Below, piece after piece: positions 1 through 11,837 of a stretch of 64,000 nucleotides of DNA. Within the stretch, counting starts at the first letter, position 1. Each line of letters starts with the position of its first letter. Below the pieces are notes generated by a model, which was not told the origin of the DNA, ran no database searches, and saw nothing but the letters and a program-made list of their open reading frames with translations. The DNA lies in contig OZ241341.1 of NCBI GenBank assembly GCA_965200445.1, positions 496,001 to 560,000 of the forward strand, in the 5' to 3' direction. This DNA comes from CBDATY01 sp965200445. GTDB lineage: Bacteria > Bacillota_I > Bacilli_A > Mycoplasmatales > Mycoplasmataceae. The translations under genes were made by a program, and so were the position numbers.

Positions 1-871
1 ACTTTCCGAAGCCAAACCAACTAATTTTGCGGAATTAGTGAAAATTTCAGGGTTAAGCCATGGTAAAAATGTTTGAATGAATAATTTACAAAAAGTAGTT
101 AGCTCAGGGGCCAGCTCTTTATCAGAAATTATTGCATGTCGTGATGATATTATGGTATTTTTGATTAACCAAAAATTGCCACCAGTGGATGCATTTAAAA
201 TTATGGAGCAAGTGCGAAAAGGCGAGGGGCTCACTCCTGGTGACTTAAAGTTGTTAGGACAACACAACGTTCCTAATTGATTTGTTGATGCCTGCAAGAG
301 TATCAGCTATATGTTTCCCAAAGCTCACGCGGTAGCTTATGTGTTGATGGCTTGGCGCATTGCTTGGTTTAAATTTTATTACCCCGCGGAATACTATGCT
401 ACTTTTTTCTCCACGAGAACTGATGTATTTGATTTAGCTACTTTAATTCAAGGCCAAAATGAAACTTTAAAACAATTACAAACACTAGCTAAGCACCAAC
501 GTGTCAAGTTTGGACCTAATAAATTAACAGCTAAGCAACAAGATTTAATTGTCATTTATGAAATTGCTTTAGAAATGTTTGCTAGAGGACTCCAATTACT
601 AAACATTGATCTTAACAAGTCCCATGCTAACAAATTTACTATTATTAATAACAGTGATGGCTCTAAAGCTATTTTACCGCCTTTATCTGCTATTGATAGT
701 TTAGGAATAGCAGTAGCCAATTCGATAGTGCAAGCTCGTGCTAAAAAACCATTTACGACAATTGAAGATTTAAAAAATCGTACCATTGTTTCCAAAACTC
801 ATCTTAAAATTTTTGAGCAGTTCCATATTACCGATGATCTAAGCGCTCAGCAAATAACCCTTGATTTTTAA
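1..871 (+). CDS. polC: DNA polymerase III PolC-type alpha subunit, 3' end (partial)
   Basis: This is the last 289 codons of the replicative DNA polymerase PolC; the start lies before the window. The frame is open from base 2 and crosses TGA codons (56 bp before the first ATG-led stretch, and at 278-280) that read as Trp. The C-terminal PolC signature is visible: FPKAHAVAYVLMAWRIAWFK followed by YYPAEYYATFFSTR, and then a helix-hairpin-helix-like tail. Its position directly upstream of rimP-nusA-rnpM-infB is the usual Firmicutes order and supports PolC rather than DnaE. Exonuclease and catalytic domains are outside the window and cannot be judged. Confidence 0.93.
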
Positions 872-905
872 AATAAATTTGCTAGTATTAAATTGATTTC
901 TTTTT

Positions 906-932
906 GAAGCACATGTTTTATGTGCTTCTTAT
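906..932 (+). terminator. Rho-independent terminator after polC
   Basis: A perfect 9-bp stem (GAAGCACAT at 906-914 and ATGTGCTTC at 920-928) closes a 5-base loop and is followed by a short T-rich run. It lies 35 bp after the polC stop and before rimP, so it probably separates the polC transcript from the rimP-nusA-infB operon. Confidence 0.7.
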
Positions 933-972
933 TTTAATAAAGCAAGTTATCAGAAAGCTACATGGTTTTAGT

Positions 973-1476
973 ATGGATTTACTCAATATTGAAAACAAAC
1001 TAAAAAAAGAATTAAAAAGTTTTTGACAAAAGCAAAATCTTGAGATTTGTGGAGTGCAGTTTGTTAAATCTGAATATAATTCTGGATTAGTGTTGCAAAT
1101 TACTGTGCAGCATTGTGATCATGCACCTGTTAATGTGCAAGACCTAGTGATGGTGAATCGTGCCATCCGACAATTAACAGAGCAATCTCCCTTGCTGGAT
1201 GCAGATTATAGTGTGGAAATCATATCTGCAGGTTTAGAAAAACCTATTAATAGTCTTAAGGATTTATATCAGGCGGTTGGGAGTTATATTACATTGCATT
1301 TAAACAGTCCTGGCAGTGAACTTAAACCATTCAACAACATTATTACAGGGGACCTATTGTCTGTTAATCTTGATAAACAAACTTTTGTAATATTGTATAG
1401 GTCCAAACAGCAAAAGAAACAATATGCAGGGCAGTACAATCAAATACAAAAAGCTCATTACGCAATTAAAATTTAA
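973..1476 (+). CDS. rimP: Ribosome maturation factor RimP
   Basis: RimP helps assemble the 30S subunit. The 167-residue product has the family layout: an N-terminal alpha/beta domain with the VNRAIRQL...PLLDADYSVEIISAGLEKP segment (the usual family form is S.GLDRPL), followed by a small SH3-like C-terminal domain. The start at 973 is chosen because the frame upstream of GTG 1054 is open through a TGA (Trp) and gives the expected N-terminal helix; a start at 1054 would remove it. No strong Shine-Dalgarno site is seen. Its place directly before nusA matches the conserved rimP-nusA-rnpM-infB operon. Confidence 0.85.
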
Positions 1477-1497
1477 TATAAGGATAAAGGAACAATT

Positions 1498-2781
1498 ATG
1501 AATCAATCAGAACTTGTAGAGGCAATCAACGCCATTGCTTCAGAAAAAAACATTAAAAAGGATTTTATTTACGAAGCCATTATTAATAGTTTGGAAAAAG
1601 CCTATAAGCGTAAATTAGGTGAAGATGTAGATATAGTGGTACACATTAACAAGCAAACCGGAGCCATCACAGTGGAACGCATTCTGGAAGATTACACAGC
1701 AAAGGAGTTTAAAGCAGACCTGGCAGCAGAAATTCCGGTGCGATATGATGAAGCCAGCAAGACATATTATGAAAATGTTAGCTCGGAACAATTTAACCGA
1801 GTAGCGATTGGCGTGGCTGCCCAACTTTTAAAGCAACAAATTCGTAAAGCAGAAAAAGAAGCCATCGTGCATGAATATTTACCTAGTCAGGGTGAAATTA
1901 TGTATGGCGAAGTGGTCCAAACTGAGCCTCGTTCCTTATTGATTAAGGTTAACCAAACCTTTGCGTCTGTTCCTTATTCAAAACTAATTAGTAATGAAAG
2001 ATATTATATTGGTGACCCTATAACTTTTCTAGCTGAGGAAATAGTAGATGATAATACTAGCTCTCAAATTAAAGGTTCACGTGTGGGCGAAGGGTTTTTG
2101 GTAAAGCTTATGGAATTAGAAATTCCAGAAATTATGGAAGAAGTGATTAAGATTAAAAATGTATCACGCCGAGCAGGTTATCGTAGTAAAGTGGCTATTC
2201 ATAGTGACCTTGTGCATGTTGATCCGGTAGGTGCTTGTATTGGACCCCGCGGCAGTCGTATCAATGCTGTTGCTCACCAACTAAATAACGAACGGATCGA
2301 TGTTTGCTTATGAGATAGTGATTTAAAGCAATTCATTATTAATGCTATGTCACCTGCTAAAGTGATTGAAATTTTAATAACAACAGACACGGTCGATAAT
2401 TCCACTGTTAGTGCCAGCGAAGATGAAGAAACCGAAGTTGTTAATTATAAAGTAGCATATATTGTGGTACCTGATGAACAATTTATGTTCGCTACAGGTC
2501 GTCATAACAATAATGCTAAATTAGTTAGTCAATTAACTCACTGTGAGATTCGCATTATTAGCTACAAAAAAGCTTTAGAAGCAGGCATAAATATTACTTG
2601 AAATGGTAATTTAACCCCAGACAGTTTAGCAGAATTAAAGGATAATTTGCAAAAACGCCATTCGCTTCGACCAGCCTCCGTTGCAGAGGAAAGTAATATC
2701 AACGCCATTAAAATGAAAAATTTGCAAGCAAGCAATGCTGAAACTAACTCATCTGCAATCACAGACACTGATGAAAATTAA
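1498..2781 (+). CDS. nusA: Transcription termination/antitermination protein NusA
   Basis: NusA binds RNA polymerase and nascent RNA to modulate pausing, termination and antitermination. The 427-residue product has the N-terminal RNAP-binding domain (starts MNQSELVEAINAIASEKNI), an S1 domain (around QGEIMYGEVVQTEPRSLLIK) and two KH domains with the DPVGACIGPRGSRI motif. Two internal TGA codons (2311-2313 and 2599-2601) are Trp, the first in the family position after the KH1 segment. The tail after KH2 is short and polar, with none of the acidic repeats of E. coli NusA. A good ribosome site (AAGGATAAAGGA) precedes the ATG. The stop abuts the next gene's ATG. Confidence 0.93.
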
Positions 2782-3057
2782 ATGCAATCTAAAAAACCAA
2801 TAAATAATATCCGAAAGTGTGTCATCTGCTACCAGCATAAGTCAAAAGACCATTTTTTAAGATTTGTGTATTTGCGACCCCAAAACAGAATTGTTGTTGA
2901 TGATAAGCATAATTTGCACGGGAGAGGTTACTATATATGCATGGATAATGACCATTTGAAAGCTTTACAAAAATATAAGGTTTTAAATAAAATTCTCCGA
3001 TGTGAAGTCTCACCATCCAATTATGATAAGTTAATTGTGTTTTTCAAAAGCATATAA
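2782..3057 (+). CDS. rnpM: RnpM/YlxR family RNA-binding protein (DUF448)
   Basis: This 91-residue basic protein has the YlxR fold signature: RKCVICYQHK near the N-terminus, FLRFVYLRP, an IVVDD strand and the GRGYYIC motif. Family members bind RNA, and YlxR of B. subtilis has been described as a modulator of RNase P. The ATG follows the nusA TAA with no gap, so the two are translationally linked. The small L7Ae-like gene ylxQ that often follows ylxR in Firmicutes is missing here; infB comes next after 59 bp. Confidence 0.85.
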   Translation: MQSKKPINNIRKCVICYQHKSKDHFLRFVYLRPQNRIVVDDKHNLHGRGYYICMDNDHLKALQKYKVLNKILRCEVSPSNYDKLIVFFKSI

Positions 3058-3116
3058 AACAATATATAATGTAATAAATATATTAAATTTATAGCATTAT
3101 ATTCAAAAGCTTAGCA

Positions 3117-4985
3117 ATGTCCAGCAAAAAGAATCAGAGTCAGAAAAAATTAAGATCTGAACTAAGTAAAAAGCAAACAGATTTTATTAAATCGCAGTTT
3201 AATAAAAATGTTAAGGCTGGTTTACAAGACAATATTTTTGTGTGTGCTGGTCCTTTAACTGTTCAAGATTTAGCTAGTCAGTTACATAAAAATTTAGCTG
3301 AAATAACTAAGCATTTTTTCATGCAAGGCTTAGATATTAAGCCAACAACTTTACTCACTGTGGATCAAATCGGAGAAGTTTGCTTAGAGATGGGCATTGA
3401 TTTTGAACAAAAAACCAGTGCAGACAATATTTCTTTGGTTGATCAGGCTAATGAGAAGCAAGCTAAGAAACATCAAAAAAAACGTAGTCCGATTGTAACT
3501 ATTATGGGTCACGTTGACCACGGCAAAACTACTCTTTTAGAAAAGTACCGACATATCAGTATTTTGAAACATGAACATGGTGGCATCACTCAGCAAATTG
3601 GGGCTTATACTATAAACCTGCAAGATGATCAATCCATTACATTTATTGATACCCCAGGCCATGCTGTTTTTACCGAAATGCGCGCACAAGGTAGTGCCAT
3701 CACGGATATAGTTGTGCTGGTTGTCAGTGCTAAAGACGGAGTTAAAGCGCAGACAAAAGAAGCGATAAGCCATGCTCGGGCTGCTAATGTGCCGATTATT
3801 GTGTTTATCAATAAAATGGATACCCCAGAAGCTGATCCAGAAAAAGTTATTTTGGAACTATCGCAAGAAAATTTAATTGCTGAAGAATTTGGTGGGGACA
3901 CGATTATTATTAAAGGTAGCGCATTAAAAGAAGAGGGACTGCAAGATTTGCTGGATGCCATTTTGTTGGTAGCAGAATTAAATAACTTAACTGCTGATTA
4001 TAATGCGCTAGGCTCAGGGGTAGTGTTAGAATCGCGATTAGATAAACACGTAGGGGTTGTGACAACTATTATTGTGCTGAATGGGCAAATCAACATCAAA
4101 GATGTGGTGGTTGCTGGCACAAGCATTGGCTACATTAGAAGTATTATTAATGATAAATTTGAGCGGGTACAAACCGCTGGACCAAGCACACCAGTCATTA
4201 TTCATGGGCTCGATGTTCCGCCACCGGCTGGTACCCAAATTGTGGTTATCGGTGATGAAAAACTGGCTCGTAATATAGTAAACGAAAGAAAATCTAGTAG
4301 TCAAAGTCTTGATGGTAAAACTGGCTTACCTAATTTAGAAGAAGTTTACCAACGCATGCAAGATGAAGATAACCAAAAACTGTGCTTGAATTTGATTATT
4401 AAAGCGGACGGTTACGGGACTTTACAAGCTTTGCAAAAAGTGATTAGCGAAATTAATGTGAAAAATTTCAACACTAAAATTATTCATCAGGCAGTAGGGG
4501 GGATTACTGAATCTGACGTGATGTTAGCTAGTGCTTCTGCTGCTATTATTGTGGGCTTTAATGTTGGTAGTGGAGTCACTGCTCGCAAAAAGGCAATGCA
4601 AGAAAAAGTTGAAATCCGTTTATACAATGTGATATATAAAGTAGCTGAAGATCTTACTAAAGCAGCGCAAGGTATGTTGGAACCCAATTACGTCAAAAGT
4701 GTGATTGGGACTCTAGAAGTCCGAAAACTATTTTTCCACTCCAAAATTGGTACTATTGCTGGTTGCAAAGTAATGAATGGCCTTATCAAACGGGGGAGCC
4801 AAGTTGATTTGCTGCGTAACGGCATTATTATTTATACTGGTGAAATTGGTTCTCTTAAGCATGAAAAAGATGATATCAAGCAAGCTGCTAACGGGCAAGA
4901 GTGTGGAATTGTCATTAAAAACTTCAATGACATCAAGCAAGATGATGTCATTGAAGCATTTGAAATGGTGATTAGCCAAGACTAG
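3117..4985 (+). CDS. infB: Translation initiation factor IF-2
   Basis: IF-2 is the GTPase that brings initiator tRNA to the ribosome. The 622-residue product is a short IF-2 (mollicute length), with a brief lysine-rich N-terminal region, an IF2N-like segment, then the G domain: GHVDHGKT at residues 131-138, HGGITQQIG, DTPGH, and NKMD. Domain II, the linker and domains III and IV follow, with the VGSGVTARKKA and GxxCG-like segments expected. The frame has no TGA at all, so it is also complete in the standard code. It closes the rimP operon; rbfA is not next to it. Confidence 0.95.
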   Translation: MSSKKNQSQKKLRSELSKKQTDFIKSQFNKNVKAGLQDNIFVCAGPLTVQDLASQLHKNLAEITKHFFMQGLDIKPTTLLTVDQIGEVCLEMGIDFEQKTSADNISLVDQANEKQAKKHQKKRSPIVTIMGHVDHGKTTLLEKYRHISILKHEHGGITQQIGAYTINLQDDQSITFIDTPGHAVFTEMRAQGSAITDIVVLVVSAKDGVKAQTKEAISHARAANVPIIVFINKMDTPEADPEKVILELSQENLIAEEFGGDTIIIKGSALKEEGLQDLLDAILLVAELNNLTADYNALGSGVVLESRLDKHVGVVTTIIVLNGQINIKDVVVAGTSIGYIRSIINDKFERVQTAGPSTPVIIHGLDVPPPAGTQIVVIGDEKLARNIVNERKSSSQSLDGKTGLPNLEEVYQRMQDEDNQKLCLNLIIKADGYGTLQALQKVISEINVKNFNTKIIHQAVGGITESDVMLASASAAIIVGFNVGSGVTARKKAMQEKVEIRLYNVIYKVAEDLTKAAQGMLEPNYVKSVIGTLEVRKLFFHSKIGTIAGCKVMNGLIKRGSQVDLLRNGIIIYTGEIGSLKHEKDDIKQAANGQECGIVIKNFNDIKQDDVIEAFEMVISQD

Positions 4986-4988
4986 TGA

Positions 4989-5513
4989 TTAAAAAGTCGG
5001 TATGGTAGGGCTTGGACTATCTTCTTCTTCATCTTCTTCATCATCCTTTTTACGGTAATGAAATTTGTTTTTGTGACGGGCATTGTGGCTACTATCGCCA
5101 GTGCGGAGGTTAATAACATTAGTGCCTTCTAAAATTCAAAGAATACCGATTGCAAAAATTACGAGCGTAGGAATTGATCATCCTAGAAAAGTAGCTGCTG
5201 ATGCTGAAGTTACTAGTGTGCCAATAAAACAGATTAAACTAAAGGTACTTAGAAAAATACCACAAAAAATCTTATCTAATTTACCTTTCACTAATAATGG
5301 GACAAAAAAAGCTGACCAGGTGGTTAAGGTAATAATAACCCCGTAGTCTCCTGTGTTACGAGAGTGGCCTTCTTTACCAAACAGAAAATCATTAATCTTG
5401 ACAGCGTCAGTAATGGATAGTAACAAAGACAAAAACATTCAGGTTGCTGCTACCAGCAAAATGGTTTTTATCACAGTGATGGTAATCTTAAAACTAATTA
5501 ACTCACGGTTCAT
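4989..5513 (-). CDS. Small membrane protein with acidic tail, unknown function
   Basis: The 174-residue product begins MNRELISFKITITVIKTILL and has about four hydrophobic segments (near residues 8-35, 60-80, 85-110 and 113-130), then a cytoplasm-like tail rich in Lys/His/Arg followed by an acidic run (DDEEDEEEDS) and SPSPTIPTF. Two in-frame TGA codons (complement of 5178-5180 and 5136-5138) are read as Trp. It ends 3 bp from the infB stop on the other strand. A GAAGGT ribosome site lies a little upstream of the start. I do not recognise the family. Confidence 0.6.
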
Positions 5514-5648
5514 ATTTTAAAACCTTCATATATTAGATTAATTTAACTGATTGTATTAAAGTAAGTATATTTAATCATAATATCGCTAATATTGCTAGTA
5601 ATTAATAGTTGGTGAGATGTATTATCAAATAACTTTTGGGCATTCTGC

Positions 5649-5654
5649 TATAAT
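5649..5654 (+). promoter_or_regulatory. Extended -10 promoter giving a leaderless transcript
   Basis: TATAAT at 5649-5654 is preceded by TGC, an extended -10 element. The start codon of the next gene (5661) is only 6 bases downstream, at the expected transcription start, and there is no ribosome-binding site. No good -35 box is seen, which an extended -10 can tolerate. Confidence 0.6.
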
Positions 5655-5660
5655 AAACCC

Positions 5661-6446
5661 ATGCAAAAGTGCGATGTAGATAGTAATAATCATTTGTATC
5701 TATTACAATATGCTAATCCTAAGCCGAGTTTATCAAGGCATTATTCCCGGGCCATTTCTGGTTCTTTTGTGGCTATGATAGGCTTGTGGTTTTTAAATTG
5801 ACTTTTGAGCCTTGTGTTTACCATAAGGGTTGGTTACAGTTTGGTTCATTCGTGGTCATTTTTAGTCGCGGTAGGATTGTGTTTAGTCTTAATTTGACAC
5901 TGAATTTTTCTATCCATTTTAATTACTGTGAATCGTAAATATTTTCCCACTGCTTTGCCAAACTCAAAAATTCACGCCGATATTAATTCTTCGGGCAAAT
6001 TACGGCAAATTAACTTATTTTTAATTATGAGCTGCATGGTATTAGGGTTAACGGCGACAATGTTTTGACACATGAATTGATCGCAATTGGTTGCCAATAC
6101 TGGGTTTGGTATATCACGTTCTGCGATTGTTTGGTATTTGTTAATTAGTAGTTTAATTTTTTTGGCTGTGATTATTGTAGCGATTAATTATGGCTTGCTG
6201 ATTAAGTGGTTTCATTATAATTACAACTGCATTAGTTTGACAGCCACAACCACAAAACTTGCTGATGATGACTCGCATACATTACTGCATATCCAAACTA
6301 ATCGTTGAATCCTTTATTTAAATAAAATAGTTAAGCATTTATGTAGCAGAATTTATCAAACTATGGTGAATATCCGTCACACTTTTTTGGTAAAACGATT
6401 CCATAAATCAACTTTATGAGCAGCTAGTAGCATTTTCTCTCTTTAA
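5661..6446 (+). CDS. Four-TM membrane protein, unknown function
   Basis: The frame codes 261 residues with several TGA-Trp codons, some in TM segments. About four hydrophobic helices are seen: residues 35-60, 70-97, 118-137 and 153-178 (the last contains YLLISSLIFLAVIIVAIN). The region between the second and third helices is polar and the C-terminal third is basic. The start is fixed by a promoter that ends 6 bases before the ATG. The family is not recognised; it lies between infB and the large permease and has no obvious partner. Confidence 0.6.
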
Positions 6447-6489
6447 TTTTTTATTAATTATTTAGAGAAAGGAAATACTTCTTGCTGTT

Positions 6490-9400
6490 ATGAAAAAAAA
6501 TAAACAGTTAAATCAACAAATTAAACACCATTTAACTTTACCCAAACCGCAGATTGACACTGAGCAATCAATTTATAATAAGCGGCAGTTTAAAAAAAGG
6601 GCTTTATTATTTAAAAACTCTGTCAAGGAAACATGAGCCTTAAAGCTGCAGCTTATTGGTCTTGTCGTGCTAATGACCTTATCAGCACTAGTCATGACCA
6701 CATTGTTTATTGCTAACACTCGTATTATTGGTGGTTATAACACTATTAAGCGTGAATCTAATATTCATGATTTTGTGGCTGATTTATCACAAGCTAACAT
6801 TTCTAAAAAAGAAATAGCTTCTGGCAATACTAATCAAACCTGGGACAAACAATATTATTTAAACCGTGCCCATCAAACATTAGGGGTTAGCAATGGTGCG
6901 AATAATCCTGCGCAGAATTTATTGAGCGAAATTCGCACAGCCTCCATTACGATATCAGGCGCTGCTAACCCTAATACAAGGAACCTGAACACTGTGTATG
7001 CTTTACAACAAGCAATTAAAACTGCTAATCCTTGAATATCTACGCAAGATGTAGGGTTGCTTTCTTTTTCCGCAACTACTTTACAACGTGATAGCTCTCA
7101 AAATCTAAGTGTTACAGCAAATATTAATGGTGATACAGCATCTAAAACTATATCTGTGACTTTCCCTAATTTATCTGCGGATGCTTTAGCCAATGACTTT
7201 GTGTACAAGGATATATGAGTACCAAGTAATACTTCGTCTGATGTTACCAAAGACAAGCCAGAATTAGTAGCTAGTTTAGAAAATGCCAATCCTATTTTAA
7301 AAGATGCAGGACCTGAAGCGTGATCACAATATGTGACTTTTAGTGGTGATGATTTAAAAACAGTAACAGCTGAAGATGTGAAAGCGACCATTACGGTTAA
7401 AAATGGTAGCCAGCCCCCTACAACGGTAGTAGTTAATTTAAAAGTTACGATTGCTGCATCATTAACAACTCCTGCACAGATTCTAAGAAATATTAAAAAT
7501 AATACAAATGATCCAGTTAAAATTGCTTTTGATACCCCTAGATCTGTGAGTAATAATTTTGCTGTTTTGCAAGCTATAAGAACAGCAATTGCTAATGATC
7601 CTAATAATTATGCCTTACAAGCATCAGATTTAGCTGCCGTTCAGTTCACTGCTTCAATGCCATTACAGCCACTAAAAAACATTAATGTAACAGCCACTGC
7701 TAGCTTTGGATCAACCATAGTTACCCCTCCCAAGAGTTTACCAGTGCGCCTTACTGCTCCTTCAGGTGAGACAGATATTCTCACCAAGCAAAGAGCACTA
7801 GCACTTGCAAGTCAGAATTTTCAGCAATCTGGTTCTGCTATGGCCTCCATTGATCGAGTAGATACTCGCGACAATTACTTGGATAATTCAGCTAAGGAAA
7901 TTAAGGTAATTGGTTATAGTCCGTTGCAAACTATTGATAAATTAATTATTACCAAAGGGCAACAACTTCAGAGCTATCTAAAAACCGGTAAGAATAACTT
8001 TGGTATTATTTTTAATCAGCAGTTCGCTGCTGATAACCATATTCAAATTGGTGATATTGTGAGGCTGCAGCCAGACATTTATGGTAGTTCGATTCTAGTA
8101 AAAGATAATCCTAAAATTCAGTTACCCGCACAATTTCCCCAAGGGTTTGCTGCATGACTAAAATCTTCTGCTTATAGTAATTTTAGTTGGTTTCAAGTTA
8201 AAGGCTTTGGGGTATCAGCAGATATGATATCACCTATTTTAAACACCACAGCTACTATTCCTAATAAGGAAAACCAAGGGGTTGCGTATATAGATAATTA
8301 TAGTTTAGGGTTTGATTACTCTGCTGCTAATAATGCTTGGGTATATAATGGCGCCCATGACCTTGATGTAGAAAATAATAGTGGTGGTGAGGAAATTTAC
8401 TATGTGGGTAAATTTAATTCATCATTTAGTGAATCACAAAAACAGTTTTTAGCAAGCGTGAACGCAAAACTGCAGTCTGGTTTTCGGATGAATCAGTATG
8501 GTCAAAGTTATAATTTCCAATTTAATAATTCTAATCCTAATAATAGTAATTTTCTATTTGCTCGTGGTGACCCAAATTATCAGTTTAATTCCCGTACTAA
8601 TTTAATTGTACAAGTTATTAAAGCTTATCAATATTTCCTAGGATTTTTAATTGTTTTTGTGTTGTCAATAGCGGTTGTTACGATGTTAATTGCTACTAAA
8701 AAGAGAATTGACAATTCCCGTCGACAAATTGGAATTTTAAAAGCTTTAGGTCACAGCAAAATTAATCTTATGCTGCCTTTTTTTGCTTATCCTATGATGA
8801 TTAGTTTAATTGGTGGTACAATTGGCTTTTTAATTGGGGTGGGACTGCAGTTTTTCCCAGTGCAAATTTTTAACCAGTATTTCAATTTATCGTTTAGTGG
8901 TTTTTATTTTGATTGATTCAGCTGGTTTTTTAGTATTATTGTCTCTTTTATTGTTTTGTCTGCAGTCACAATGATTTTGGTGTGAATTATGCTTCTTGAT
9001 AAGCCCATTCACCTAATTAATGCTGAAGATATGATTAATAGCAGCAGTGTCGGGGCTGGAGGATTTATTAAAAAAATATCCAACCGGGTGCCTCGTTTAT
9101 CATTCCAAAATCGTTTAAAAATTAGTTTTTTCACTAGTTCATTAGGTAAAATGGCCGCTATTTTCACTACTATGCTAGCTGGTTCTGTAATTGTGACTTT
9201 AGCTTTGGTTGGACCTAATATTATTAAAGAAAATGAAGCTGCCAGTTACCGCGGTAATGATTATAAAGCAGCGATATATTATAGTTCACCAGTATGGAAT
9301 GTACCAACATCGATGTACCGGGTTTACAATATAGACGCTAAGCCTTGACCTAACGATACAACACCTTATATGCCGAATCTTGTACCTTTGGTTAATCAGT

Positions 9401-11787
9401 TTGAAAAAGGCAATATAAATGAACAGTACTATACTGCAAACCCTGATATTGTGAACCAGGATACTGGCGCCGAATATTTACAAAATTTAACCTGACGTTC
9501 TTTTAACATTGATAGCATTAAATTGGCTGTTAAAAATGCTGTGCCTGTCACATATGGCAACATACCTATTTCTGAAATTACCATGAAGTTTGCGTGGCCT
9601 GATTTTGCTCAGTTAATCAGCAATCCAGTTATGCAGTCCATCATTCCTACAGCCAAATGATTTACCAGTTCAAGTTCACCCGGGAGGTTAACTTGGAATC
9701 CATCCGTTGAATCTAATAAATCAACCTTACTACAACAATTTAAGATTATGCGTACATTTTATGTTAAATATTACGACACTATCAGCTTATCTTTAAACCC
9801 AACACTATATACAGGTAGTACATTTGATACGCCGGACCAAGTTAGTTTTCCAGGGGATTTTAGAACCCCAACTAAAATTACACAAGATAATTTTGAATCG
9901 TCATATTATTTATATGGAGCACCAGGCCAAACATCGCAAACTTATCTGCAGCCGATGAGCATTATTGACCATCACATTGGGGGAAAGCCAGGAAGTAAAA
10001 GTAATGAGGCTCAACAAGCGATATTAACACTCGTTGATGGTAAAACACCTTTTGCCCAATGAAGTTCCAATACCATTGCTAGGTATTTAATTGATATGGC
10101 TAATTGGTTTAATGTCACTTTCCTGTGAAGACCGACTGTTAGCGTGATGCAAGCAACTTATTCGCGTTCACCTTATTTTGTTCAGCAAGCTATAAAGACA
10201 GGTATTAAAAATAATGTTAACTTTAATGTTGGCTTTAATGTAGAACCATTCAGTCTACAAAATGACTACCTAGGAACATATGTGCCGGTCACAGCCAATA
10301 ATTTAAGCTTTAAATTGTTAGGCGTGCAACAAAACTCTACCAATGATAAGCCTTTCACGCAAACAAGTTCGGTTTATGGCAGAAATAGCCAGCAATTTCT
10401 AGATTTAAATAATGATCAAGGTAAAAACATTAACAACCGTCTTTTTACTGATCCTAATAATGATAATAATTTAATTCCTGTCATTCTTAACCATTCTGCT
10501 GCTGTTAAATTACAAGCTTCTGATAATAGTATTATTTCGCTGAATGCTCTGGTGCGAACGCTAAAAGGATATGTTGCACACAACAATAATCAATACGCCT
10601 TTCCTTCGTTGCCAGATCTGGATAGTAACCCTAATACATCAGAACTAAGAAATGATTGAAAATGAGGCAATATAGCATCATCATCAAACCCCATTGAAGG
10701 TTATTTGAAGGCGAGTGCCTATATGGATAAAGCAGCATATAATAGTAATTCTAGCGCCTTACCCGACGTTAAACTTTATGAGGCGCCCACCCCAACTGGT
10801 GAAAACGCCCAAAAACCCTCACCCATGGCACAAGCAATCCACGAAAATACTGTTAGTGTAGATACCGATAAAGATAATGTCCGATTTCGAGTGGTAGGTA
10901 TTCAAAACGGATATGGCTCACCACAAGGCTTTATTAGTGAAAACAATGCTAATAAAATTATGCGGTTTAATGTGACCCGTGTTTCTTTATACAAATTATT
11001 TTCTGCAATCTGATCGTCTGGTAACATTTCTCCAAAACTTAACCCTCCTGCTCGCAATATTTCTACAAAAATTGGTGAGTTTCCCACTCTCCAAGCTTTG
11101 CAAACAGGTGTTGAGCAAAAGAATGCGGATGCTATCGAAGTAATGCAGCTATTTAATAATTGTTATCCTATTTTCAATTACAAACTTTCGCATAGTTCCA
11201 CGATTCAAGATTTAGTAGCCAGTGCTTCTGTTTCTAACTTAAGTGGCGATTTCACCCCCATTGCCTTAAATGGTTATCAAAATAATGCTACCGGGGATTT
11301 TTACCAAAGAAATGGTATCAGCACAGTTAATTCTGTTTTACCCATTAAATATGCTCGGGAAATTTTAGCGCAGATTTCAGTTATTATTGAAATTATCCTG
11401 ATTTTCTTTTCGGTGATCGCTTTAGTCACCTCTATTGTAATTATCACGATGTCTTCGAATTTAATTATTACTGAAAATCGCTTTTATATTTGTTCCTTAA
11501 AAATTCTGGGCTACTCGGATAAAGAAATTACTAATTTGGTGACTTCTATGTATATTCCGATTATTTTAGGTGCTTTTGGCGCTGGTTTCCCCATTGGCTG
11601 GTTTACGATTCGGTATATTGTTCGTCTGCTAGCCCTCAATACTTCGTGGGTTTTGCCCCTTAGTTTAACTTGGTGAATACCAGTAGGAGTAGCGGTTGTG
11701 GTGTTTGGTATTTATTTAATTACTTACATAAGTAGTTATATTAACCTTAAAAAAATTCGCCCCTTAGAGGTCTTGAATAAAAAATAA
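6490..11787 (+). CDS. Very large FtsX-family ABC transporter permease
   Basis: This 1765-residue protein is one continuous frame when TGA is Trp. It has two FtsX units. Unit 1: TM1 at residues 51-78, a long outside domain (about 80-705), then three TMs at about 709-735, 761-790 and 807-835 with the family loop RQIGILKALGHSK. Unit 2: a TM at about 883-908, a second outside domain (910-1620), then three C-terminal TMs with ENRFYICSLKILGYSDKEI and the ending KKIRPLEVLNKK. This is the layout of MacB/LolCE-type permeases, which move or extract lipoproteins or peptides using a separate ATPase. No ATPase gene adjoins it. Substrate unknown. A GAGAAAGGA ribosome site lies 14 bases before the ATG. Confidence 0.85.
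6901..7770 (+). repeat. Three diverged protein repeats in the permease outside domain
   Basis: Translated residues about 138-427 of the large permease contain three related units of roughly 90 residues. Units 1 and 3 align best: NPAQNLLSEI with TPAQILRNIK, YALQQAIKTAN with FAVLQAIRTAIAN, and LSVTANINGDTASKTISVTF with INVTATASFGS. Unit 2 (about 7175-7455) shares the later half (VTFSGDDLKTVTAEDVKATI). The pattern suggests beta-sandwich modules like those of mycoplasma surface proteins. The repeats are visible only at the protein level. Confidence 0.5.
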
Positions 11788-11803
11788 CACTTTTCAGTTA
11801 AAA

Positions 11804-11832
11804 TATAATCATTAGTAACCAATCACGGAGGT
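11804..11832 (+). promoter_or_regulatory. Promoter -10 and ribosome site of the DJ-1 gene
   Basis: TATAAT at 11804-11809 lies 28 bases before the ATG at 11838. GGAGGT at 11827-11832 is an almost perfect Shine-Dalgarno site at good spacing and is the strongest in the window. No clear -35 element is seen. Confidence 0.6.
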
Positions 11833-11837
11833 CATAA

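Noticed and set aside
5083..5346. Plus-strand open frame opposite the gene at 4989-5513
   Set aside because: It is the complement of a membrane-protein gene whose frame has hydrophobic TM pattern and Trp-TGA; the plus frame has no promoter and no family pattern.
6490..11787. Apparent string of short broken genes in the permease, secDF, dnaG, parC and others
   Set aside because: The breaks are all TGA codons in one frame, often where the family has Trp. With UGA as Trp each is a single intact gene, so these are not pseudogenes or frameshifts.
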